A stretch of DNA of 12,648 bases from positions 3,512-16,159 of the forward strand of contig DMCD01000195.1 in NCBI GenBank assembly GCA_003445895.1. Direction: 5' to 3'. Below, piece after piece: positions 1 through 6,210 of the stretch. Position numbers and translations under genes: made by a program. How positions within the stretch are numbered: the stretch's first letter is position 1; each line of letters begins with the position of its first letter. Source of the DNA: Lachnoclostridium sp. Lineage in GTDB: Bacteria; Bacillota; Clostridia; Lachnospirales; Lachnospiraceae. The notes under the pieces were generated by a model. The model had not been told where the DNA came from. It made no database searches and worked only from the letters and a program-made list of their open reading frames with translations.

Positions 1-636
1 TGCCTTATGTACGGCGTAAAGCGCGGCCTGTACTCCAATGAGGCGGGCGTTGGTTCCGCACCGAACGCAGCTGCAGCTGCAACCGTATCTCACCCGGTTA
101 AGCAGGGTCTGGTACAGATGCTTTCTGTTTATATCGATACCATCATCCTCTGCAACGCCACTGTTCTGATGTGCATGGCTTCCGGCGTGGAGCCGACCCC
201 GGAGATGGCCGGCGCAGAGTGGGTACAGACCTGCATCGCATCCGTTCTCGGCGGATTCGGCCCGATCTTCATCACCGTGGCTATGCTGCTGTTCTCCTTC
301 ACAACGCTGATCGGCAACATCTATTACTGCGAGAACGGTCTGGCTTACCTGAACGGAAAGAAGATGCCGTCCAAGAAATTCATGACCGGCTTCAATATCT
401 TTGCCATCGCTGTTATCTTTGTCGGCGCCATCATCCCGATGGCAGCTGCATGGGACCTGGCTGACATCACCATGGGCGGCATGTGCTTCATCAACCTGAT
501 CGCGTGCACCCTGCTCAGCAAGGTTGTCGTAGATACCTACAAGGACTATTTCCGCCAGAAGAAGGAAGGAAAGGATCCGGTATTCCGCGCATCCGCTATC
601 GGTCTTCGCGATGATGAAGTAGATTTCTGGAAGTAA
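1..636 (+). CDS. Sodium:alanine/glycine symporter (AGCS family), 3' part only
   Basis: This is the C-terminal part (about 211 codons) of a sodium-coupled amino acid symporter of the AGCS (AlsT/DagA) family. The reading frame is open from the first base, so the start lies outside the window. The first visible stretch, with RGLYSNEAGVGSAPNAAAAA followed by HPVKQGL, is the family's best-known signature. Hydrophobic segments follow, and the end is a charged cytoplasmic tail (KDYFRQKKEGKDP). Family members import alanine, glycine or related small amino acids with Na+ at the cytoplasmic membrane; substrate cannot be read from this piece. It ends in TAA and is followed by a hairpin terminator, so it is a separate transcription unit from what follows. 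It could serve amino acid uptake linked to the glutamyl metabolism downstream, but nothing in the sequence proves that. Confidence 0.93.
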   Translation, partial: CLMYGVKRGLYSNEAGVGSAPNAAAAATVSHPVKQGLVQMLSVYIDTIILCNATVLMCMASGVEPTPEMAGAEWVQTCIASVLGGFGPIFITVAMLLFSFTTLIGNIYYCENGLAYLNGKKMPSKKFMTGFNIFAIAVIFVGAIIPMAAAWDLADITMGGMCFINLIACTLLSKVVVDTYKDYFRQKKEGKDPVFRASAIGLRDDEVDFWK

Positions 637-650
637 TTTCGTCTCATCTG

Positions 651-684
651 AAAACATATTGTGTAAAACATATTGTGTAAAACA
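651..684. repeat. 14-bp tandem repeat, about 2.4 copies
   Basis: The unit AAAACATATTGTGT occurs at 651-664 and again at 665-678, followed by a partial third copy (AAAACA). It lies between the symporter stop codon and its terminator. It may be a replication-slippage product. No protein site is recognised. Confidence 0.85.
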
Positions 685-687
685 GGA

Positions 688-725
688 AGGCTCTGCATCA
701 ATTCCGGGTGCAGAGCCTCTTCCTT
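688..725 (+). terminator. Rho-independent terminator after the symporter gene
   Basis: AGGCTCTGCA (688-697) pairs perfectly with TGCAGAGCCT (709-718) across an 11-base loop, and a pyrimidine/T-rich run (CTTCCTTT) follows. The T-tract is interrupted, so termination may be moderate. Position after the stop codon fits the end of the symporter transcript. Confidence 0.8.
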
Positions 726-771
726 TGGGAAATGCTTACGAAATCCTGCAGGAATCCGCAGAAATGTTAAA

Positions 772-801
772 TTGCCAGCCGGGGTATAACCGTAGTATGA
801 T
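772..801 (+). promoter_or_regulatory. Candidate sigma-70/SigA promoter for the CHAP-like gene
   Basis: A TTGCCA box (772-777, 5 of 6 to consensus) is followed after 18 bases by TATGAT (796-801, 5 of 6). A transcript starting near 808 would have a leader of about 34 bases before the ATG at 842. The rest of the 637-841 gap holds only the tandem repeat and the terminator. Confidence 0.55.
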
Positions 802-841
802 GAAGCTCAGAGACATCAGGTAAAAACAGAAAGGATGAAAA

Positions 842-1423
842 ATGGGCAAATTCAGAAATAAAATCCGGGTTCTGGCGCTGTCCCTGCTGCTTGCGGCAGC
901 GGCCGCATACCCGGCATACGCAGAGACAAAAGAAGCCACAGGACCCGGAAGAGAAGTGAAAGAACAGAATCCCCTGGAGCTTGATCTGACAGAACATGAT
1001 GTCATCGTCACTGAAGAGGGACAGGCCGTGAATTTCCATAACGGCGTTGCCGCCATCTGCCGCCCCGGCGGAAGAGAAGACTATGATCCCATTTACAGCT
1101 GCACAGCTTTTGTGGTACGTTATTATCATGACGTATACGGCATGCCGGTGTATAACCTGTGGCAGTACCGGTTTCCGATGGACGGGAAGGGCAATTCCTT
1201 TACCATGACGCTCGACCCGAAGCCGGGAGATATCGGATATCAGACCAACGATGAGGGCGGCCCCCACTGGTTTATCGTCAAGCATGTGAACCGGGACAGA
1301 AGTGTCGTGGTTCTGGAGCAGAACTGGAAATGGGTGGAGGACGGCATCACGTACTGCACGGTGAACCGCCGGGTGATCCCGGGAGTAACCAGGGAACTGA
1401 TGTTTTTTACCCGCCCGAGATGA
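842..1423 (+). CDS. Secreted CHAP/NlpC-P60-like amidase or peptidase (putative)
   Basis: A 193-residue exported protein. Residues 1-27 form a classic signal peptide (basic start, Leu/Ala core, AYA cleavage site near 27) with no lipobox, so it is probably released or wall-associated. The rest resembles a CHAP-type papain-like fold: a Cys at 87 starting a helix (SCTAFVVRYY), then PGDIGY at 128-133, which resembles the PGD turn of CHAP/NlpC proteins, then His142 in GGPHWFIVKHV and Glu159/Asn161 in VLEQNW. Cys87-His142-Glu159/Asn161 is my proposed catalytic set. Such enzymes cleave peptidoglycan amides or peptide cross-links; gamma-glutamyl bonds are a plausible target given the neighbours, but this is inference. 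The start is supported by a purine-rich AAAGGATG stretch just upstream. It has its own likely promoter and is 67 bases ahead of the next lipoprotein gene, probably co-transcribed. Confidence 0.72.
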   Translation: MGKFRNKIRVLALSLLLAAAAAYPAYAETKEATGPGREVKEQNPLELDLTEHDVIVTEEGQAVNFHNGVAAICRPGGREDYDPIYSCTAFVVRYYHDVYGMPVYNLWQYRFPMDGKGNSFTMTLDPKPGDIGYQTNDEGGPHWFIVKHVNRDRSVVVLEQNWKWVEDGITYCTVNRRVIPGVTRELMFFTRPR

Positions 1424-1490
1424 GCGGATACTCTGTGAGAAAAATGATAAAAAGTCCCGGGGTATTGTGCATGAAGGAGGCTTGTGACCT

Positions 1491-1973
1491 ATGAAGATAA
1501 GAGATGGTTTTCGAAGGACCGCGGTGTCTTGTTTTATGCTGACTTTTCTTATTATCTGCAGTCTGCTTGCGGCCTGCGGCGGTTCCTCAAAAGATATTTC
1601 AGGAACGGACGTGGACGTGGACCTGACAAAACTGGGCGGGAATATCCTCTATGCCCAGGTCTACAGCATGGTCAGCGAGCCGGAGGAGTTCCTGGGAAAG
1701 AGCGTGCGCATGGAGGGATTCTTCACCCCCTACGATGAATATGATAAAAAGGGAAATGTGGTCGAAACCCGCATGTCCTGCTTTGTTCCTGACGCCCAGG
1801 GGTGCTGCTCCCAGGGAATCGAATTCGTCCTGGACGGCGACTACAAGTATCCGGAGGACTATCCGGAGGTCGGGGATCCCATCACCGTGGAGGGAACCTT
1901 TGATACCTATGAAATATACGGCCTGAACCGCTGCCAGCTGCTGGGAGCAACCATGAAGGTCGGAAAAAAATAG
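1491..1973 (+). CDS. Small Cys-rich lipoprotein, possible OB-fold domain
   Basis: A 160-residue predicted lipoprotein: charged N-terminus, hydrophobic stretch, then lipobox LLAAC with the lipidated Cys at 29, followed by CGGSS. The body reads as a small beta-rich domain: a 'gKsVRMEGFF' strand, then CFVPDAQGCCSQGIEFVL (97-114), then GDPITVEGTFDTYEIYG. Alternating strands ending in a 'VxVxGxF' element suggest an OB fold. The Cys97...Cys105-Cys106 pattern, with Cys148 near the end, is its most distinctive feature and could bind metal or form a disulfide. I do not know a function. The ATG at 1491 is chosen because an AGGAGG at 1475-1480 sits ten bases upstream. It probably shares a transcript with the CHAP-like gene and is closed by a strong terminator. 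Confidence 0.82.
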   Translation: MKIRDGFRRTAVSCFMLTFLIICSLLAACGGSSKDISGTDVDVDLTKLGGNILYAQVYSMVSEPEEFLGKSVRMEGFFTPYDEYDKKGNVVETRMSCFVPDAQGCCSQGIEFVLDGDYKYPEDYPEVGDPITVEGTFDTYEIYGLNRCQLLGATMKVGKK

Positions 1974-2000
1974 AGAAAAAAGCAGAAATGTATTCCGGCA

Positions 2001-2042
2001 GGACTGCCGCATCAAACAGGATGCGGCAGTCCTTCTTTTTTT
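2001..2042 (+). terminator. Strong Rho-independent terminator after the lipoprotein gene
   Basis: GGACTGCCGCAT (2001-2012) and ATGCGGCAGTCC (2021-2032) form a perfect 12-bp stem with an 8-base loop, followed by a T-rich run (TTCTTTTTTTTC). This is a textbook intrinsic terminator and it isolates ggt from upstream transcription. Confidence 0.95.
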
Positions 2043-2073
2043 CAGCGGATCATATGATGCGGTCCGGATGAGA

Positions 2074-2103
2074 AAATTGAGAAAAATGGGAAAATGTCAA
2101 TTT
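2074..2103. promoter_or_regulatory. Candidate operator upstream of ggt: inverted repeat enclosing a shared 16-mer
   Basis: AAATTGA (2074-2080) and TCAATTT (2097-2103) form a perfect 7-bp inverted repeat with a 16-base spacer. Within and overlapping it lies GAGAAAAATGGGAAAA (2079-2094), which recurs exactly at 8913-8928 upstream of the lipoprotein/TRAP operon. The position just upstream of the promoter is that of an activator site. The bound protein is unknown; the nearby response regulator is the natural candidate. Confidence 0.45.
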
Positions 2104-2129
2104 CGGTGGATCTGCGATAGATTCAAGGT

Positions 2130-2135
2130 TATAAT
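2130..2135 (+). promoter_or_regulatory. -10 box of the ggt promoter
   Basis: A consensus TATAAT is present, but no good -35 box lies 16-18 bases upstream (the best-placed hexamer is TGGATC at 2107-2112). A perfect -10 with a poor -35 is typical of a promoter that needs an activator, which fits the operator-like sequence at 2074-2103. Transcription would start near 2142, about 30 bases before the ggt start codon. Confidence 0.6.
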
Positions 2136-2172
2136 AGCAATAGCGTATCATTTATACATAAGGAGGAGTTCT

Positions 2173-4032
2173 ATGAAAAAACTGAAACAGGCAGCAGCTC
2201 TTTCAACTGCAGTTCTGCTGGCAGCGATGACCGGATGCTCCGGCTCTCAGCCTGCAGCAACCACAGCAGCAGAGACACAGGCAGCGGAGGAGACCGCAGC
2301 GGAAGAGTCCGCGGAAGCCGGTGCAGAAGAAGGCGCCGGGGAAGAGCAGGCGGCAGAAGGTACTTCTGACAACGTTGTCACCGACGGCAACGGCTGGTAT
2401 CTCTGGGATGAGAACAATCAGCTGACCATCGACGGCCGCGGCGCGGACGGCAAGGAAGCTGTGGTATCTGCAGGAAAATATGAAGCTTCCCAGGCCGGCC
2501 TGGAAGTGATCAAAAAGGGCGGAAACGCCGTGGATGCTGCCGTAGCGGTATCATTTGCCCTGGGCGTATGCGAGCCGCAGGCATCCGGTATCGGCGGAGG
2601 TGGCTTCATGACCATCCACAGCGAGGACGGACAGGACACCTTCATCAACTTCCGCGAGATCGCGCCGGCTCTGGCAACCCCGGAGATGTGGCAGAAGGAC
2701 GCGGAGGGCAACGTTATCTCCAACCAGAAGCAGAAGGGCGGCAAGTCCGTCGGCGTTCCCGGCACCGTCAGAGGTATGGAATATGCATTCCAGAACTTCG
2801 GTTCCGGCAATGTTACCTGGGCTGACGTTATCCAGCCGGCCATCGACCTGGCGGAGAACGGCTACAAGGTTTCCCCGACGCTGTACAATGACGCAACCAA
2901 TTCCTATGACGCCATGATCGACTATCCGGAGCTGGGCAAGGTTTATCTCCGGGAGGACGGACTGAACTATGAGATCGGCGAGACCATCAAGAATCCGGAT
3001 CTGGCAAAGACCCTGAAGAAGATCGCAGAGGGCGGCGCAGATGCATTCTATACCGGCCCGATTGCCGAGGCTATCGTCAAGGCAACCAACCTCTACGGCG
3101 GCGTGATGACCATGGATGACCTGGCAAATTATCAGCCGAAGATCATGGAGCCGGCGAAGGGAACCTACAGAGGCTACCAGATCATTTCCTCCCCGCTTCC
3201 GTCTTCCGGCGGCAGCCATGTTATCGAGGGCCTGAATATCCTGGAGAACTTCGACATGTCCTCCTATGAGTATGACTCCAAAGAGAGACTGGGCCTCATG
3301 ACCGAAGTGCACAAGATGATCTACAATGACCGCGGCAAGTACATGGGCGATCCGGAATTTGTCGAGGTTCCGATCAACGGCATTCTCTCCAAGGAGAGAG
3401 CTGCAGAGCTGGCGAAGCTCATCACCCCCGGCGAGTCCGTGGGAGAGTATGAGGAGATCAGCCCCTGGCAGTATGAGCACGAGGATACCACCCACTACTC
3501 CGTGGCGGATAAGAACGGCAACATGGTGGCTGTGACCCAGACCGTCAACTACTACTTCGGCTCCAACATCATTCCGGCAGGCACCGGTTTCTGCCTGAAC
3601 GATGAGATGGATGACTTCTCCGCGGATCCGGAATCCCCGAACGCCATCGCCGGCGGCAAGTGCCCGCTTTCTTCCATGAGCCCGACCGTAGTGCTCAAGG
3701 AAGACGGTTCTCCGTTCATGGTTCTCGGTTCTCCGGGCGGCACCACCATCATCACCACCGTGGAAGAGGTTATCTCCAATGTCATCGACTACGGTATGGA
3801 CATGCAGGAGGCCATCAACGCACCGAGATTCACCAACCGTGCAACCGGCGCTATCTCCTACGAGTCCAGATATGAGCACATGAAAGATCTGGAAGCGATC
3901 GGCGACGAGCTGACCGAGTCCGATCCTTACAACCGTTCCTTCGGTTCCGTACAGGCTGTAATGTACGGTGAGGACGGCACGCTGCACGGCGGCGCCGATC
4001 CGAGAAGAGACGGCAAAGCTGTTGCTTATTAA
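2173..4032 (+). CDS. ggt: Lipid-anchored gamma-glutamyltransferase (gamma-glutamyltranspeptidase)
   Basis: A 619-residue Ntn-hydrolase that cleaves gamma-glutamyl bonds (glutathione, gamma-glutamyl peptides, possibly poly-gamma-glutamate), transferring the glutamyl group to water or an amine. Residues 1-22 are a lipoprotein signal (MTGC, Cys22), followed by an Ala/Glu/Thr-rich tether to about 65. Conserved features by comparison with the E. coli enzyme: GIGGGGF (139-145), FREIAP with substrate-carboxylate Arg161, DTTHYSV with the self-processing nucleophile Thr439, NDEMDDF with Asp481, PLSSMSP (Ser500/Ser501) and GSPGG (520-523 region). Autocleavage before Thr439 would give a small subunit of 181 residues. 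The stretch between DDFS and PLSS is about 11 residues shorter than in E. coli, implying a missing active-site lid loop, as in Bacillus GGT. The ATG at 2173 has AAGGAGGAG just upstream; an in-frame ATG at 2068 would lie upstream of the promoter and is rejected. Confidence 0.95.
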   Translation: MKKLKQAAALSTAVLLAAMTGCSGSQPAATTAAETQAAEETAAEESAEAGAEEGAGEEQAAEGTSDNVVTDGNGWYLWDENNQLTIDGRGADGKEAVVSAGKYEASQAGLEVIKKGGNAVDAAVAVSFALGVCEPQASGIGGGGFMTIHSEDGQDTFINFREIAPALATPEMWQKDAEGNVISNQKQKGGKSVGVPGTVRGMEYAFQNFGSGNVTWADVIQPAIDLAENGYKVSPTLYNDATNSYDAMIDYPELGKVYLREDGLNYEIGETIKNPDLAKTLKKIAEGGADAFYTGPIAEAIVKATNLYGGVMTMDDLANYQPKIMEPAKGTYRGYQIISSPLPSSGGSHVIEGLNILENFDMSSYEYDSKERLGLMTEVHKMIYNDRGKYMGDPEFVEVPINGILSKERAAELAKLITPGESVGEYEEISPWQYEHEDTTHYSVADKNGNMVAVTQTVNYYFGSNIIPAGTGFCLNDEMDDFSADPESPNAIAGGKCPLSSMSPTVVLKEDGSPFMVLGSPGGTTIITTVEEVISNVIDYGMDMQEAINAPRFTNRATGAISYESRYEHMKDLEAIGDELTESDPYNRSFGSVQAVMYGEDGTLHGGADPRRDGKAVAY

Positions 4033-4050
4033 TCCTTATTTCGCTATAAT
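4022..4050 (+). promoter_or_regulatory. Possible promoter for the two-component genes inside the ggt 3' end
   Basis: TTGCTT (4022-4027) and a perfect TATAAT (4045-4050) are 17 bases apart. The -35 half overlaps the last ggt codons. A transcript from here would start near 4057 and immediately run into the hairpin terminator at 4083-4109, so the arrangement resembles an attenuator. The -35 box matches only the TTG part of the consensus, so this is tentative. Confidence 0.4.
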
Positions 4051-4082
4051 GTCAGCGTAAGCTGGCTGCATAAGAACTATCC

Positions 4083-4109
4083 GGGGCCGTCTTCTGACGG
4101 CCCCTTTTT
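4083..4109 (+). terminator. Rho-independent terminator between ggt and the histidine kinase gene
   Basis: GGGGCCGTC (4083-4091) and GACGGCCCC (4096-4104) form a perfect 9-bp G+C-rich stem with a TTCT loop and five Ts directly after. It ends only ten bases before the kinase start codon. It could end the ggt message, attenuate the kinase message, or both. Confidence 0.93.
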
Positions 4110-4119
4110 GGTATTGATT

Positions 4120-5547
4120 ATGGAACGCGAGATTATCCGGAAATACGGAAGATTTGAGGTACATTTCAACAGAAGGCTCCTGCTGCAGGGGCTGTTTCTT
4201 GCGCTTCTGGGACTTCTGGCACCGAGGATTCTTCCCCAGCGTGCCATGGGGATCTACGAGGACCTCTCGGATGCGCTGATTATGAATCATACAGGTTCGC
4301 TGCTTTCGGCGGCGGCAAAGCTTGTCCTGCTGAATGTGTGCCGGATGACGCCCCACTATATGGGCGCTTTCCTGGTAAATGACGCCGTTCACTTCTACCA
4401 TAACGGAAAGCGCAAGCCGCTGGTCAATATTCTTTTCACCTACGCGATGATCCTGGCGATATATCACCTCATCGACATTTTTTACCACATGCACTATGAC
4501 TTCGGTATTCCGGCCATTCTGACAGTGGCCTTCGTGCTGATACTGTCTTATCTTGACCTGTTTTCCGTCAGCATGTGGAACAAGCTGATTATGGTATTCA
4601 CGCTGCTGATGAGCTTCCAGTGCCTGGATGTGGTTCCGGGACTCACCCAATACGGATTTGGCCGCGGCGAGGTTTCCATGGATGTGAAAAGCGCGGCGGG
4701 ACTGATGGGACAGGAACCGGCCCTGCGCATCTTTGCCCTGAGTATCGGTGCGGTGTTCTTTCTGGCGGCCATGATTCAGGTGCAGCTTCTCATCAAGGAG
4801 CATGTGGTGAGGGTGACGGAAAAAGAGAACCGGAAGATGGAGAAAGAGCTCTACAATACCCAGCTGGAGGCCCTGCGGATGCGCAATGCCAGCGAGGTGC
4901 AGAGTCTGGTGCATGACCTGAAGAGCCCGCTGACCACGGTGCAGGGGCTGGTGAGCCTGGCGGACATGATGGAAGAGAATCCCCGCATCCGGGAGTATTT
5001 CGCCCGGATATCCGGGGCGCTGGAAAATATGAGCAACATGATCTCCGAGATTCTCTATGAGAACCGGAAGGATCCGATCGTGATGGAGGACCTGATCCGC
5101 ACTGTCATGGCACAGGTATCCATCCGGATTCCCGCGGAGAATCTGACCTGCAGGAATGACTGTCCCGAAGCGGAGATTCTGGGCAATAAGATCCGCCTGA
5201 CCAGAGCGCTGATCAATCTGATCAATAACGCCTGGTCTGCAGTGGATAAAGAGCAGGGGCGGATAGAGATGGATATTTCCCGGAATGCCGGGTGGGTCCG
5301 GATAAGGATTAAGGACAATGGCGTCGGCATCCCGGCGGAAGATCTGAACCGGGTCTGGGACCTGGGATACTCCGGACGGGGGTCCACGGGGCTTGGCCTG
5401 GCATTTACCAGGCAGGTGGTGGAAAACCACGGGGGAAGTGTTGCGATCACAAGCATAAAGGGAGAAGGAACAGAGGCTCTGGTGCTTCTGCCGGAAAAGA
5501 AGGGGGATTCTGGTTATGGCGGAGAAGAAGAAAATTCTGGTGATTGA
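4120..5547 (+). CDS. Membrane sensor histidine kinase of a two-component system
   Basis: A 475-residue sensor kinase. The N-terminal 225 residues hold about six hydrophobic segments (roughly 20-37, 60-75, 101-121, 129-148, 154-172, 202-224) with short loops and no obvious PAS or large extracellular domain, so the signal is probably sensed within or near the membrane. A charged coiled-coil-like linker (about 230-260) leads to the H-box HDLKSPLT with phospho-accepting His265, the N-box NLINNAWSAV (Asn366/Asn370), the G1 box DNGVGIP (Asp399) and the G2 box GSTGLGLA (from about 421). Its last 32 bases overlap the response regulator gene, so the two are translationally coupled. The start is uncertain: the ATG at 4120 has no clear ribosome binding site and follows the terminator by ten bases; a TTG at 4108 would lie in the T-tract. 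The signal is unknown; the position between ggt and the pgs operon suggests a gamma-glutamyl metabolite or envelope state. Confidence 0.9.
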   Translation: MEREIIRKYGRFEVHFNRRLLLQGLFLALLGLLAPRILPQRAMGIYEDLSDALIMNHTGSLLSAAAKLVLLNVCRMTPHYMGAFLVNDAVHFYHNGKRKPLVNILFTYAMILAIYHLIDIFYHMHYDFGIPAILTVAFVLILSYLDLFSVSMWNKLIMVFTLLMSFQCLDVVPGLTQYGFGRGEVSMDVKSAAGLMGQEPALRIFALSIGAVFFLAAMIQVQLLIKEHVVRVTEKENRKMEKELYNTQLEALRMRNASEVQSLVHDLKSPLTTVQGLVSLADMMEENPRIREYFARISGALENMSNMISEILYENRKDPIVMEDLIRTVMAQVSIRIPAENLTCRNDCPEAEILGNKIRLTRALINLINNAWSAVDKEQGRIEMDISRNAGWVRIRIKDNGVGIPAEDLNRVWDLGYSGRGSTGLGLAFTRQVVENHGGSVAITSIKGEGTEALVLLPEKKGDSGYGGEEENSGD

Positions 5548-6136
5548 TGATGACAGGGATATTCTGTATACCCTGGAGCAGATCTGCAATTATCAGGAGT
5601 GGACACCGCTTCTGGCAAACGGATACCAGGCTGCGGCGGATATCCTGAAGACCGTCATACCGGATCTGATTCTGGTGGACTACCACATGCCCGGGATGGA
5701 CGGTGTAAGCACCGTGAAGGCCATTCGGAAAACCCTGCTCCACACGCCCATCATTGTACTGACCATCGAAGAATCCGACAAGGTGCTGGGCCGGTTCATG
5801 GAGGCGGGGGCCAATGATTACGCTTTAAAGCCTATCAAGGCCCTTGACCTGATCTCCCGCATCAAGGTGCATCTGCAGTTTTCGGAGAAGAGCCAGTATT
5901 ATCAGAATTACGAGAAGGGCATCAGCTCCGGAACGCTGAAAAAGATTGAGGAGGCCCTGAAGGATATCCGGGATTTCAAGGATATCGACGAGCTGGAACA
6001 GATTACCGAGATGAAGAAAAAGACCCTCTACCGGTACTTGCAGTATCTGGTGAGGGAAAAGAAAATGATACAGGACTACTCCTACGGGGATATGGGAAGA
6101 CCCAGAACCCTGTACCGGTGGAATCCGGAAGAATAG
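5516..6136 (+). CDS. Response regulator, receiver plus CitB-like DNA-binding domain
   Basis: A 206-residue partner of the kinase just upstream. Residues 5-120 are a CheY-like receiver: acidic pocket Asp11-Asp12 in LVIDDD, phosphorylated Asp55 in LVDYHMPGMDG, Thr83 in VLTIEES and Lys105 in ALKPIK. Residues 125-155 form a charged linker helix. The C-terminus (about 158-203) reads as a winged helix with ...KKKTLYRYLQYLV... and a wing ending GDMGRPRTLYRW. This resembles the output domain of the CitB/DcuR/DpiA family, which controls carboxylate uptake and metabolism genes from A/T-rich sites. An AAGGGGG ribosome binding site lies inside the end of the kinase gene. Likely targets, by inference, are ggt and the divergent pgs and lipoprotein/TRAP operons, whose promoters carry A-rich elements. 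Confidence 0.92.
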   Translation: MAEKKKILVIDDDRDILYTLEQICNYQEWTPLLANGYQAAADILKTVIPDLILVDYHMPGMDGVSTVKAIRKTLLHTPIIVLTIEESDKVLGRFMEAGANDYALKPIKALDLISRIKVHLQFSEKSQYYQNYEKGISSGTLKKIEEALKDIRDFKDIDELEQITEMKKKTLYRYLQYLVREKKMIQDYSYGDMGRPRTLYRWNPEE

Positions 6137-6162
6137 AGCAGCAGAACAGAGATGCTGCAGAG

Positions 6163-6210
6163 AAAAGCCAGGGGACGGTACCTTACGGTGCCGATCCCCT
6201 GGCTTTTTTC
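6163..6210. terminator. Bidirectional terminator between the response regulator and pgsW
   Basis: AAAAGCCAGGGGA (6163-6175) pairs with TCCCCTGGCTTTT (6195-6207). The stem continues inward as CGGTACC/GGTGCCG (6176-6182 and 6187-6193, one G-U pair) to a 4-base loop, giving about 20 pairs. Six Ts follow on the plus strand and four on the minus strand, so it can stop both converging transcripts. The pgsW stop codon (6183-6185) lies in the loop. Confidence 0.92.

Noticed and set aside
1484..1738. Alternative plus-strand frame starting just before the Cys-rich lipoprotein
   Set aside because: Shifted frame of the lipoprotein gene; the lipoprotein frame has the lipobox and the better-spaced ribosome binding site.
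2068..2172. 35-residue N-terminal extension of GGT from an upstream ATG
   Set aside because: It would include the operator-like repeat and the TATAAT box, lacks a ribosome binding site, and would bury the lipoprotein signal inside the protein.
2551..3987. Long open frame (478 codons) on the minus strand opposite ggt
   Set aside because: It lies wholly within the well-supported ggt gene, has no recognisable domain, and results from codon bias leaving few stop codons in the opposite frame.
4053..4064. CAGC-GTAA-GCTG mini hairpin with a GNRA-type loop ahead of the kinase
   Set aside because: Only four base pairs; too short to call a riboswitch or antiterminator without comparative evidence.
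4036..5589. Long open frame (517 codons) on the minus strand opposite the histidine kinase
   Set aside because: His/Gln/Arg-rich composition without domains, no ribosome binding site seen, and it runs across the kinase, the terminator and the regulator start.
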